This document shows, in pieces, positions 1 through 6,942 of a stretch of 15,963 nt of DNA (positions are counted from its first letter, which is position 1; each line of letters begins with the position of its first letter). Location of the stretch: contig CBCXVS010000183.1 of the NCBI GenBank assembly GCA_965178525.1, positions 1 to 15,963 of the forward strand, written 5' to 3'. The translations under genes were made by a program, and so were the position numbers. The notes under the pieces were generated by a model. The model searched no databases, was not told the DNA's origin, and saw only the letters and a program-made list of their open reading frames with translations. Source of the DNA: CBCXVS01 sp965178525 (GTDB lineage: Bacteria > Tectomicrobia > Entotheonellia > Entotheonellales > Entotheonellaceae).

Positions 1-74
1 TAAATGGACTTTTGAATTGGGCTAACCTGTTGATCTACTTAACCCTCCGCCTATTCTGCCAGGGGAACTTCGGA

Positions 75-1169
75 CTAGATATCGGGAACCGTAAATGCGT
101 TCAGTGTCCCATCCCGAATCGCCTGCCGAATTTGCGCTATCAGACGCAGGTAATACGTCACATTATGCAGTGTATTGAGATGTAAACCCAGGATTTCACC
201 AGTCATGAAAAGATGCCGCAAGTAGGCACGCGAGTGGTGTTGACACGTATAGCAGTCACACGCTGGGTCGAGGGGACGCTCATCCGCACGGTACTTTGCA
301 TTTTTAATGACGACACGGCCTTCCGAGGTAAACACAAAACCATTGCGCGCATTCCGTGTCGGCAACACACAATCGAACATATCAATGCCTAAGCGGACAC
401 ACTGGAGCAAATCGTACGGTTTACCGACCCCCATCAGATAGCGCGGTTGCTGTACCGGAAGCTGTTGTGCGGTATGGCCGGTGAGATCGTACATGATGTC
501 TCGCGGTTCCCCCACGCCTAGGCCACCAATGGCATAGCCATCAAAATCCTCCGCACATAGGGTGCGCACGCAGGCATCACGCAAGGTTTTATACACACTG
601 CCCTGCACAATACCAAACAATCCTCCGGGCCGGCCGTTTGCTACGTCCAGGCAGCGCGCCGCCCAGCGGCAGGTCATCTCCATGGATAATCGGGCCGTAT
701 CGTACGTGACCGGGTACGGCGTGCACTCATCCAACACCATCATGACGTCAGAGCCTAACGCCACCTGAATGGCAACCGCTTTCTCCGGCGTCATGAGATG
801 CCGTGACCCATCCACGTGCGATTGGAACCGCACGCCTTCTTCCGTAACCCGAGCCAGCTTCCCCAGACTGAACACCTGAAATCCGCCGCTATCCGTGAGC
901 AATGCGTGGGGCCATGCCATAAAGCCGTGCAACCCGCCAAAGTCTCGGATCAGTTCATGTCCAGGCCGCAAGTAGAGGTGATAGGTGTTCCCGAGAATGA
1001 TCTCCGCCCCGCAGCGTTCCAGATCGTCCGTGCGCAAGGTCTTCACGGCGCCTTGGGTGCCAATGGGCATAAAGACCGGTGTATCGATCACGCCATGCGG
1101 AGTATGCAGTTGCCCGAGGCGCGCCTGGCTATGGGGATCGGTTTGCAACAGCGTGAATGCGAGAGCCAT
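75..1169 (-). CDS. tgt: queuine tRNA-ribosyltransferase (Tgt)
   Basis: Exchanges guanine-34 of GUN-anticodon tRNAs for preQ1, the entry step of queuosine into tRNA. The 364-residue product has the full bacterial TGT layout: TDSGGFQ (about 92-98, general acid D93), GGLGVGEP (215-222), MFDCVLPTRNARNG (264-277, nucleophile D266) and a zinc site C304-x-C306-xx-C309 with H335 in LNTLHN. The reading frame stays open upstream to about 1259, but the family N-terminus (M-x-F-x-L-x-x-TD) fits the ATG at 1169, which lies 7 nt after the alr stop, so coupled translation with alr is likely. No strong Shine-Dalgarno is seen. yajC/secDF often follow tgt, but the remaining 74 bases are too short to tell. Function is secure from the catalytic and zinc residues. 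Confidence 0.96.
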   Translation of the reverse strand: MALAFTLLQTDPHSQARLGQLHTPHGVIDTPVFMPIGTQGAVKTLRTDDLERCGAEIILGNTYHLYLRPGHELIRDFGGLHGFMAWPHALLTDSGGFQVFSLGKLARVTEEGVRFQSHVDGSRHLMTPEKAVAIQVALGSDVMMVLDECTPYPVTYDTARLSMEMTCRWAARCLDVANGRPGGLFGIVQGSVYKTLRDACVRTLCAEDFDGYAIGGLGVGEPRDIMYDLTGHTAQQLPVQQPRYLMGVGKPYDLLQCVRLGIDMFDCVLPTRNARNGFVFTSEGRVVIKNAKYRADERPLDPACDCYTCQHHSRAYLRHLFMTGEILGLHLNTLHNVTYYLRLIAQIRQAIRDGTLNAFTVPDI

Positions 1170-1176
1170 GACCCAC

Positions 1177-2300
1177 TCACATGATGTACCGGCGCGGGAC
1201 ACGGGGGCTAATGGCGCAAAATATTTCGTATGGAATCCGTCCACAGCGTGCCGCCACATCGTCAGCCGTGAGACAATCCGTGCCCTGGTCCCCGATCAAT
1301 ACGACCTCGTCTCCCACCCGCGCCGCTGGGATATCCGTGAGGTCGATCATACACATATCCATCGTAATGTGGCCGACCAACGGCGCCCGTTGCCCGTGCA
1401 CCAAGACGTCTCCCACATTCGACAACTGGCGGCAGAGTCCATCGGCATAGCCAACGGGAAGCGTGGCAATGCGACTCGGCCGCGACGTGATAAAGGTATG
1501 GCCATAACTAATGCCGTGCCCGACCGGGACGTCCTGAAGACGCGCAATACGCGTCTTCCACGTCAAGATCGGCTGTAACGCAGCAGCAGGCGCATCGAAT
1601 GGATGCGAGCCATACAGGGCCAAACCTGCCCGCACCAACGTGCCATGACTGTCCGGGTAGCGGTATAACGCCGCACTGTTGGCCGCATGCACGTAGCGCG
1701 GCGCCATCCCTCGGGCCGCGCACATTTGCACCACGCGGCAAAAACGATCCAATTGCTCCCGCGCTGTCCGATCATCTGCTTGATCGGCGGTGGCCAAATG
1801 CGTCATCAACCCCTCCAGGTGCAGAGACGTGCACGTGCGGAGTCGATCCAGCAACGTCGATACCCCCTCCGGCATCGCCCCGAGGCGGCCCATTCCCGTA
1901 TCGATATTCACATGAATCGGATAGCAAACGCCACGCCGACGCGCCGCCCCTTGCAGCCGGTTGACATCGTTGAGAGAACTCAACACCGATGTCAACCGAT
2001 AGGCAATTAGCGTATCCACCGCCTCGGGCCACACCGGACCCAACACCAGGATGGGCGCATCGACGCCGTGTTGGCGTAGGTCGATACCCTCTTGGCAGTG
2101 CGTCACCGCCAACCCAGTCGCCCCCTCCCGTAAGGCTACGGCAGCCAGTGGCACGGCCCCATGGCCATAAGCGTTCGCCTTCACCACCGCCATTAACTCA
2201 CACGAGGACGCCAGGCAAGCTCGTACGGCACGCACATTGTGCGCAAACGCGGCAACATTGATGTCACAACGGTGGGGGACGCCACAGGGCTTGTGCCCAT
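1177..2300 (-). CDS. alr: alanine racemase (Alr), probable N-terminal frameshift
   Basis: PLP-dependent interconversion of L- and D-alanine for peptidoglycan. Visible landmarks are the PLP lysine in VVKANAYGHG, HVNIDTGMGRLG, the catalytic tyrosine in GISYGHTF and the C-terminal TMDMCMIDLT region. The unbroken frame runs back to 2445, but its first 60 or so residues do not look like Alr and cover an intergenic palindrome. In another frame an ATG at 2300, with a TAAGGA-like site 9-10 nt upstream, encodes MGTSPVASPTVV. Adding one G near 2265 joins this to DINVAAFAHNVRAV and recreates the usual Alr N-terminus (PT-V-x-I-D-x-A-A-x-x-x-N), giving about 374 residues. I therefore place the start at 2300 and treat the shift as a probable sequencing error, or else a lesion. 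tgt follows 7 nt after the stop. Confidence 0.9.
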
Positions 2301-2407
2301 GTATGCGGTTCCTTACGGCATGCTCCAGAGGATTCGTACAACCATCGTTTGCCAAAAACCGAGTGATCCACCGAGTGTAAGTTGATGGATCGCGTTCCCG
2401 TCCGGTT

Positions 2408-2426
2408 CCCCCTTTCGCCAAGGGGG
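2408..2426. repeat. short GC-rich palindrome between dnaB and alr
   Basis: A 7-bp inverted repeat (CCCCCTT / AAGGGGG) with a 5-nt loop. Translated on the minus strand it reads TPPLAKGG, a peptide string that I recall recurring in spurious reading frames over intergenic palindromes in many bacterial genomes. No T-run follows on the minus strand, so it is not a classical intrinsic terminator. It could be a REP-like element or an mRNA hairpin separating dnaB from alr. Confidence 0.55.
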
Positions 2427-2466
2427 GAGTGGAAGAGACATCCATCCCATCAAACGTGAAGCTGCA

Positions 2467-3843
2467 CTAGAACGAGTTGCCCGTTGGGGCATCAGCATAA
2501 AACGCCCGGTCGGCAAGATTTTCAAATCGTGTATGCTGGCCCTGAAAGGCAAGCTTGATGACCCCAGTCGGACCGTTCCGTTGCTTGGCGATAATGATTT
2601 CCGCCGTACCCTTGTCCAGGCTCTCCTCATCGTAGACATCATCGCGATAGATGAGGGCCACGACATCCGCATCCTGCTCGATGGCGCCGGATTCCCGCAG
2701 ATCCGAGAGCTGCGGCCGCGGGGGTTTTCTCTGCTCCACGGCACGGCTGAGCTGGGACAACGCCATCACCGGAACCTCTAGTTCCTTGGCGAGAGCTTTG
2801 AGAGCCCGCGTCATTTCCGAGACCTCTTGCTGGCGATTCTCCGCCCGGCTCCGCCCCTGCATCAGTTGCAGGTAATCGACGATGACCAGCGCCAGATCGC
2901 CCAGTTCGGCCCGCAAACGCCGCGTTTTAGAACGGATATCCAACGACGTTTGGGCCGGCGCATCATCGATGTAAATCTGGGCCTCGGAAAGCGCTCCAGC
3001 TGCCCGGGTCAACAAGGGCCAATCATTCGGGCGCAAATAGCCGGTGCGCAAGTTATTGGAATCGACTCGGGATTCCGCACATAACATGCGCGTGACGAGT
3101 TGTTCTTTGGACATTTCCAGACTAAACACGGCCACAGGGCGCCCCACCCGCACCCCAACATGCTGCGCGATATTGAGACTAAACGCGGTTTTTCCCATGC
3201 CCGGCCGACCGGCAACAATAATTAAATCAGCCGGCTGCAAACCAGCGGTGCGCTTGTCAAAATCGGTAAAACCCGTGGGCACGCCGGTCACGAGTTCTTT
3301 GCGTTCGTACAACTGCTCAATGCGCTTGAAGCTCCCTTTCAAGATCGCATTGATATGGTTAAAACCCGCCGTATTACGGCGCTGACCGATCTCAAAGATC
3401 ATCTGCTCGGCACGGTCGAGCAGCAGGTCAACATCTTCCGTATCTTCATAGCTCTCGGCGACAATCGTGGTCGCCGAATGAATCAGCATGCGCAAAATGG
3501 CTTTCTCGCGTACGATCTGGGCATGATGCCACACGTGCGCTGCCGTGGGGATCATCTCCGCCAATTCCGCTAGGTATACTGACCCACCGACCCTGTCCAG
3601 GCGCTCTCGCTTCCGCAACTGCTCGGCGACCGTGAGCATATCGATCGGCACATTGTCTTCATAGAGTTCCACCATAGCTTGGAAAATCCAGCGATGCGCA
3701 TCCTGATAGAAATCTCGCTCATGAATCACTTCCAGCACCCGTGCGAGAGCCTCGTGATTGAGTAAAATCGCCCCCAGGATACTTTGCTCCAACTCGACGC
3801 TCTGGGGCGAAAGTTTCTGCAGCGCATCCGGCATCCGAGCCAC
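2467..3843 (-). CDS. dnaB: replicative DNA helicase DnaB
   Basis: Hexameric 5'-3' helicase of the replication fork, 458 residues, a normal family length. The N-terminal domain (about 15-115) is followed by a linker and a RecA-like ATPase domain. That domain has Walker A AGRPGMGKT (211-219), Walker B LVIVDYLQLM (319-328), SDLRESGAIEQDAD (380-393) and the H4-type KQRNGPTG (420-427). No intein interrupts the ATPase. The GTG at 3843 is preferred because AAGGAGG lies 7 nt upstream; the in-frame ATG at 3834 is too far from it. That ribosome site overlaps the rplI stop (TAAGGAGG), so the two genes are probably co-translated. A DciA-type loader gene lies in the same window (14515-15003). Confidence 0.97.
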   Translation of the reverse strand: MARMPDALQKLSPQSVELEQSILGAILLNHEALARVLEVIHERDFYQDAHRWIFQAMVELYEDNVPIDMLTVAEQLRKRERLDRVGGSVYLAELAEMIPTAAHVWHHAQIVREKAILRMLIHSATTIVAESYEDTEDVDLLLDRAEQMIFEIGQRRNTAGFNHINAILKGSFKRIEQLYERKELVTGVPTGFTDFDKRTAGLQPADLIIVAGRPGMGKTAFSLNIAQHVGVRVGRPVAVFSLEMSKEQLVTRMLCAESRVDSNNLRTGYLRPNDWPLLTRAAGALSEAQIYIDDAPAQTSLDIRSKTRRLRAELGDLALVIVDYLQLMQGRSRAENRQQEVSEMTRALKALAKELEVPVMALSQLSRAVEQRKPPRPQLSDLRESGAIEQDADVVALIYRDDVYDEESLDKGTAEIIIAKQRNGPTGVIKLAFQGQHTRFENLADRAFYADAPTGNSF

Positions 3844-3855
3844 AGCAGCACCTCC

Positions 3856-4302
3856 TTAGTCTTCAGCGACTACCGTCACTTTCACTGCCGACGTCACATC
3901 TCCGGGTAGGCGCACCGGCACGGTAAAATTTCCGACGCTTTTAATGGGCTGGTCGAGCTGGAGACGGCGGCGGTCCAACCCGATTCCTGCTTCCTCTAAC
4001 TGTGCCGCAATGTCTATTGTCGTCACCGAACCGAAGAGCCGGCCTTCCTCCGCCGTCTTGCGGGCAAAGCGGCACGATACGGACAGCAACCGCTCTGCTA
4101 ACGTCTCCGCCTCTTTTCTGGCCCGGGCCATACGATGCTCCCGAAGATGCTGCTGGTGCTCAAGTTGGCGTTTATTTTTCGCCGTCGCGGCGACGGCCAA
4201 ACCACGCGGGAGCAGGTAATTCCGGCCGTAGCCATCAGCGACTTCAACGACTTCGCCAACTTCCCCGAGATTCTCGACATCCTGCATCAAGATAATTTTC
4301 AT
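3856..4302 (-). CDS. rplI: 50S ribosomal protein bL9
   Basis: Large-subunit protein at the base of the L1 stalk, 148 residues as is typical. It opens with the canonical MKIILMQDVENLGEVGEVVEVADGYGRNYL-type domain (about 1-45), which binds 23S rRNA. A basic helix follows (about 42-75), then the C-terminal domain with GRLFGSVTTIDIA (about 87-99) and a closing VPVRLPGDVTSAVKVTVV strand region. A ribosome site AGGGAG lies 7 nt before the ATG. The stop overlaps the dnaB ribosome site. It sits between the DUF2232 membrane-protein gene and dnaB, a common arrangement. Confidence 0.97.
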   Translation of the reverse strand: MKIILMQDVENLGEVGEVVEVADGYGRNYLLPRGLAVAATAKNKRQLEHQQHLREHRMARARKEAETLAERLLSVSCRFARKTAEEGRLFGSVTTIDIAAQLEEAGIGLDRRRLQLDQPIKSVGNFTVPVRLPGDVTSAVKVTVVAED

Positions 4303-4357
4303 ACCTGACTCCCTTTCCTACTCTTGAGCCCCCAGTTCTCTCGTCAACTTTCTGTAT

Positions 4358-5311
4358 TCAGGAGATCAATGGCTGTTGACGTTGACGCCGGAAATCCACC
4401 CATAGGTCAAACAAGCCTGCCGCCGTGCAGGCCACAATGCAAAGCGGGCCAGCGAGGAGCAACGCCAACAACACCAGAAGCCAGCGTCCGCCAAGCGGCA
4501 GCGGCAGACGCCGAATCCAGAACACGGCAATGGCGACCCCTTGCAAAAAATAGATAGCCAAGGTTAGCACAAAAACGTTCAGCCCGACACTGCTAAGCGA
4601 CCCCAATGGCAGCAGCAGTAGCACGCCACCCGCGAGAAAAACCCACACGAGATAATCGGTGGATTGCCACAGGGCGATATCTTCCGGATGGAGGTGAAGC
4701 GGCGGACGCCCCCACTTGCAATACCGCCGCACGACCATATAATTCACCACATTGGTAAATAAATAATTGATGACCAGCATGGCCGGCAAAAGGGTGAGCA
4801 CGAGCTGTGACAAGGTCTCTTTCGCGACTGAGAGACGCTCGTCTTGCCCTGCGAGTTCTGGCTCCGCCAGGGGGGCCTGCCCCTGCGCCACCTGAAATGC
4901 TTGTTCGATAACGTCCGCCAAAAAGGCGCGGGGAGATTGGCCAAGTATCACACTCGACACACCGAGCAGAAACAGGCTGAGCCCAAAGGGCACGACCACA
5001 CTCCAGGATATCGTCTGTGATATGGTATGCTCCCGGCGTAGGGCGGCAGCCATCACGAGTGGCACCACACCATAATATGTGAGCAGGAAAAAAGTTGCCT
5101 GCCCCTCCAGCAAGAATAAAATGCCCGCCTCCAGGCCCAATACGCTCACGGCATAATGCCACGGATATTTTAGCCCCAAAACGATGAGCGGAAAGGGGGC
5201 GAGGACGCTCAGCAGCAATCCGCTCCTGGGAGCCACCATGGGCAAAAACGTCAAGAGACATGACAAGAGCGCCAGGGCACACGCTTCCGGGTTACGCGCC
5301 ACCGCTTTCAC
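4358..5311 (-). CDS. DUF2232 (YybS-like) integral membrane protein
   Basis: Polytopic inner-membrane protein of about 317 residues with roughly eight hydrophobic segments. The first begins near the N-terminus (ALALLSCLLTFLPMVAP), and a cluster follows the charged loop near PLAEPELAGQDERLS. The sequence and its place between rpsR and rplI match the DUF2232/YybS family, whose function is not established. The frame is open to a GTG at 5329, but the GTG at 5311 has a better ribosome site (GAGAGGGA, 6 nt upstream) and I prefer it. There is a 55-nt gap to rplI. I infer only an envelope-associated role. The family call rests on topology and neighbours more than on any single motif. Confidence 0.85.
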   Translation of the reverse strand: MKAVARNPEACALALLSCLLTFLPMVAPRSGLLLSVLAPFPLIVLGLKYPWHYAVSVLGLEAGILFLLEGQATFFLLTYYGVVPLVMAAALRREHTISQTISWSVVVPFGLSLFLLGVSSVILGQSPRAFLADVIEQAFQVAQGQAPLAEPELAGQDERLSVAKETLSQLVLTLLPAMLVINYLFTNVVNYMVVRRYCKWGRPPLHLHPEDIALWQSTDYLVWVFLAGGVLLLLPLGSLSSVGLNVFVLTLAIYFLQGVAIAVFWIRRLPLPLGGRWLLVLLALLLAGPLCIVACTAAGLFDLWVDFRRQRQQPLIS

Positions 5312-5442
5312 CCCATTTCCCTCTCGCACTTGGTTTTGCGCCTTCGATTCCCGGCCTATCCCGCAACGTGCCTTGGCCTACACGTCTTCGAGAGCGCAGG
5401 GTATGTGAATTCGTTGAGACGTGTTGACTCGGCTCCGCCACA

Positions 5443-5706
5443 TTATTCGACCGTGAAAGGCATCAAAGCAAGATGCCGGGCGCGTTTGATCGACACCGTC
5501 AGTTGACGTTGATGGATCGCACAATTGCCTGAAATCCGCCGTGGCAAAATCTTGCCGCGCTCGGTAATGAGATTACGCAAACGCCGACCGTCTTTATAGT
5601 CGATCAGGGTAATTTTATCCGCGCAGAACCGGCAAATTTTCTTGCGTAAAAACCGTCTCCGCCGCCGTAAGGCCGCCTTTTTTCTCGCACTCAAGGGTGG
5701 TGGCAT
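5443..5706 (-). CDS. rpsR: 30S ribosomal protein bS18
   Basis: Small-subunit platform protein that binds next to S6, 87 residues. It has an arginine/lysine-rich N-terminus (ARKKAALRRRRRFLRKK). CRFCADKI follows, then IDYKD, LRNLITERGKILPRRISG, and the conserved end CAIHQRQLTVSIKRARHLALMPF. The two cysteines of CRFC resemble the zinc-ligand pair of Zn-type S18, but the rest of a zinc site is not obvious. An AAGAGGAG ribosome site lies about 7 nt before the ATG. The gene follows ssb by 58 nt, in the rpsF-ssb-rpsR order. A 131-nt gap then separates it from the preferred DUF2232 start. Confidence 0.97.
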   Translation of the reverse strand: MPPPLSARKKAALRRRRRFLRKKICRFCADKITLIDYKDGRRLRNLITERGKILPRRISGNCAIHQRQLTVSIKRARHLALMPFTVE

Positions 5707-5764
5707 TCTATCACTCCTCTTGCCGTCCGCCGCACGCCACGCCTACTTCGGGCTCGGCGTCGAT

Positions 5765-6295
5765 CTAAAAGGGAATATCGTCGTCTTCAGGCATAGGGAA
5801 TTCATCCGGCATGGGACCGGACGGCATGCCTCCTCCCGGACCGGACGGCATGCTTCTCGGGCCGGATGGCATGCCCCCTGGACCGGACGGCATACTTCTC
5901 GGGCCGGATGGCATCGTGCTAGCGCTGGACGGATATGCCGGTTCTGCCCGTCCCATCCCGTCATCCCGTGCTCGTGGCATAAACTGCACGTTATTGGCCA
6001 CAACCTCGTGCTTGCTCCGCTTTTGGCCGTCTTCTGTCTCCCAACTGCGCCATTGGAGACGTCCTTCGACCATCGCGAGATTCCCTTTATTGAGATACTC
6101 TCCCACGGTTTCCGCCCGGCGTCCGAACGTCACGATATCGACATAACAGACGTCCTCACGCCACTCATCACCTTGACGATACCGCCGATTCACGGCCAAG
6201 CCAAAGGTCGACACGGGTGTGCCATTCGGCGTATAGCGCAGTTCCGGATCACGCGTCAGATTCCCCAGTAAGATGACTTTGTTTAGACTTGCCAT
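5765..6295 (-). CDS. ssb: single-stranded DNA-binding protein SSB
   Basis: Binds ssDNA during replication and repair, 176 residues. The OB-fold (about 1-106) opens with MASLNKVILLGNLTRDPELR and includes FGLAVNR, YVDIVTFGRRAE, YLNKGNLAMVEGRLQWRSW and HEVVANNVQFM. A glycine/proline linker of about 60 residues carries five MPSGP units. The acidic tip DDDIPF (171-176) matches the partner-binding tail of bacterial SSBs. The ATG overlaps the rpsF stop (TGATG), with GAGGAG 8 nt upstream inside rpsF, so translation is coupled. Position between rpsF and rpsR supports this being the main chromosomal SSB. Confidence 0.97.
   Translation of the reverse strand: MASLNKVILLGNLTRDPELRYTPNGTPVSTFGLAVNRRYRQGDEWREDVCYVDIVTFGRRAETVGEYLNKGNLAMVEGRLQWRSWETEDGQKRSKHEVVANNVQFMPRARDDGMGRAEPAYPSSASTMPSGPRSMPSGPGGMPSGPRSMPSGPGGGMPSGPMPDEFPMPEDDDIPF
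5808..5914. repeat. 21-bp tandem repeats in the ssb linker
   Basis: Units opening with ggcat and ending with ccggac or ccggat recur at about 5808, 5823, 5847, 5868 and 5889, mostly 21 bp apart (one of 24, and a short first one). Two variants alternate, giving a 42-bp higher-order period. On the minus strand they encode MPSGPRS and MPSGPGG heptads. Unit length is a multiple of three, so copy-number changes would keep the frame. Confidence 0.85.
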
Positions 6296-6867
6296 CAGTG
6301 GGACTCCTCTGAGATCGACTCCCTCACGTTCGTAAGTTCGTCCTCAGCATCGACATCCGCGCCCATAGATACCTCAGACTCTTGCTCCAGCCGCTCCACC
6401 TCTTCCTCGATAACGGCAGGAGGAACAGATCGTGCCCCATCGCGGTCGCGGTCGCGGTCGCGGGGACCTCGAGACGGAAAATCGCCTCTACGGCCACCGC
6501 GGCGACGCTCATCGCGCTCGTCATCACGGCCCTCATCGTCACCCATACGCGTTAATCCTGTCAACTGTTCCTCTTTCTCGAAGCGGACGGTGAGATAGCG
6601 TAAGACACGATCGCTCAGACGATACATACGTTCCAATTCCGCCAGGGCTTCGGCATTGCCGTGAAAATGGATGAGATTGTAGAACCCATAGTGCTGTTTC
6701 TGCACGATGTACGCTAGGCGACGTTTGCCCCCGCGTTCGGTGCGGATAATATTGGCGCCTTTGCCTTCGAGCAATGCGATCGTCGACTGCACATTGCTTT
6801 CGACATCTTCATCGCTCAATTCAGGATGCAAGACAAAAATCGTCTCATAAATACGTGTTGTGCTCAT
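6295..6867 (-). CDS. rpsF: 30S ribosomal protein bS6 with long C-terminal extension
   Basis: Small-subunit protein that pairs with S18. The S6 fold occupies about residues 1-105 (YETIFVLHPELSDEDV, GKRRLAYIVQKQHYGFYNLIHF, LERMYRLSDRVLRYLTVR). About 85 further residues follow: an Arg/Asp/Gly-rich stretch with four RD pairs (137-144), then an acidic segment (EEEVERLEQESE). The total of 190 is long for bS6. The ATG at 6867 is preferred over the GTG at 6873 because GAGGAG lies about 5 nt before the ATG and would abut the GTG. The stop overlaps the ssb start. The extension looks disordered and its role is unknown. Confidence 0.96.
   Translation of the reverse strand: MSTTRIYETIFVLHPELSDEDVESNVQSTIALLEGKGANIIRTERGGKRRLAYIVQKQHYGFYNLIHFHGNAEALAELERMYRLSDRVLRYLTVRFEKEEQLTGLTRMGDDEGRDDERDERRRGGRRGDFPSRGPRDRDRDRDGARSVPPAVIEEEVERLEQESEVSMGADVDAEDELTNVRESISEESH
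6441..6463. repeat. hexanucleotide repeat in rpsF
   Basis: Three and a half copies of cgcggt, encoding alternating Arg-Asp on the minus strand. Being six bases long, gain or loss of units would lengthen or shorten the S6 tail without changing frame. Confidence 0.85.
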
Positions 6868-6942
6868 GCACACTCCTCATGGTTTATAGCCCGCCATAGC
6901 GAGCAAGGAGTCCTCACAACGGCACCCGCAAGGCCGCGTAGG

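Noticed and set aside
1..74. Start of yajC after tgt
   Set aside because: A GGAGG-like string is present near 45-50 but no ATG follows on the minus strand before the window ends.
985..1578. 197-codon plus-strand open frame
   Set aside because: It is antisense to tgt and alr, has no recognisable domain, and the minus-strand genes carry full catalytic motifs.
5808..5914. CRISPR-like periodic repeats
   Set aside because: Units are contiguous, without unique spacers, and lie in frame inside ssb.
5642..6271. 209-codon plus-strand open frame
   Set aside because: It is antisense to ssb. Its repeated HASRAGW-type residues simply mirror the ssb linker repeats.
6883..6888. TATAAA as a promoter for rpsF
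   Set aside because: A start from it would fall on the rpsF ribosome site and no -35 box lies at a proper distance.
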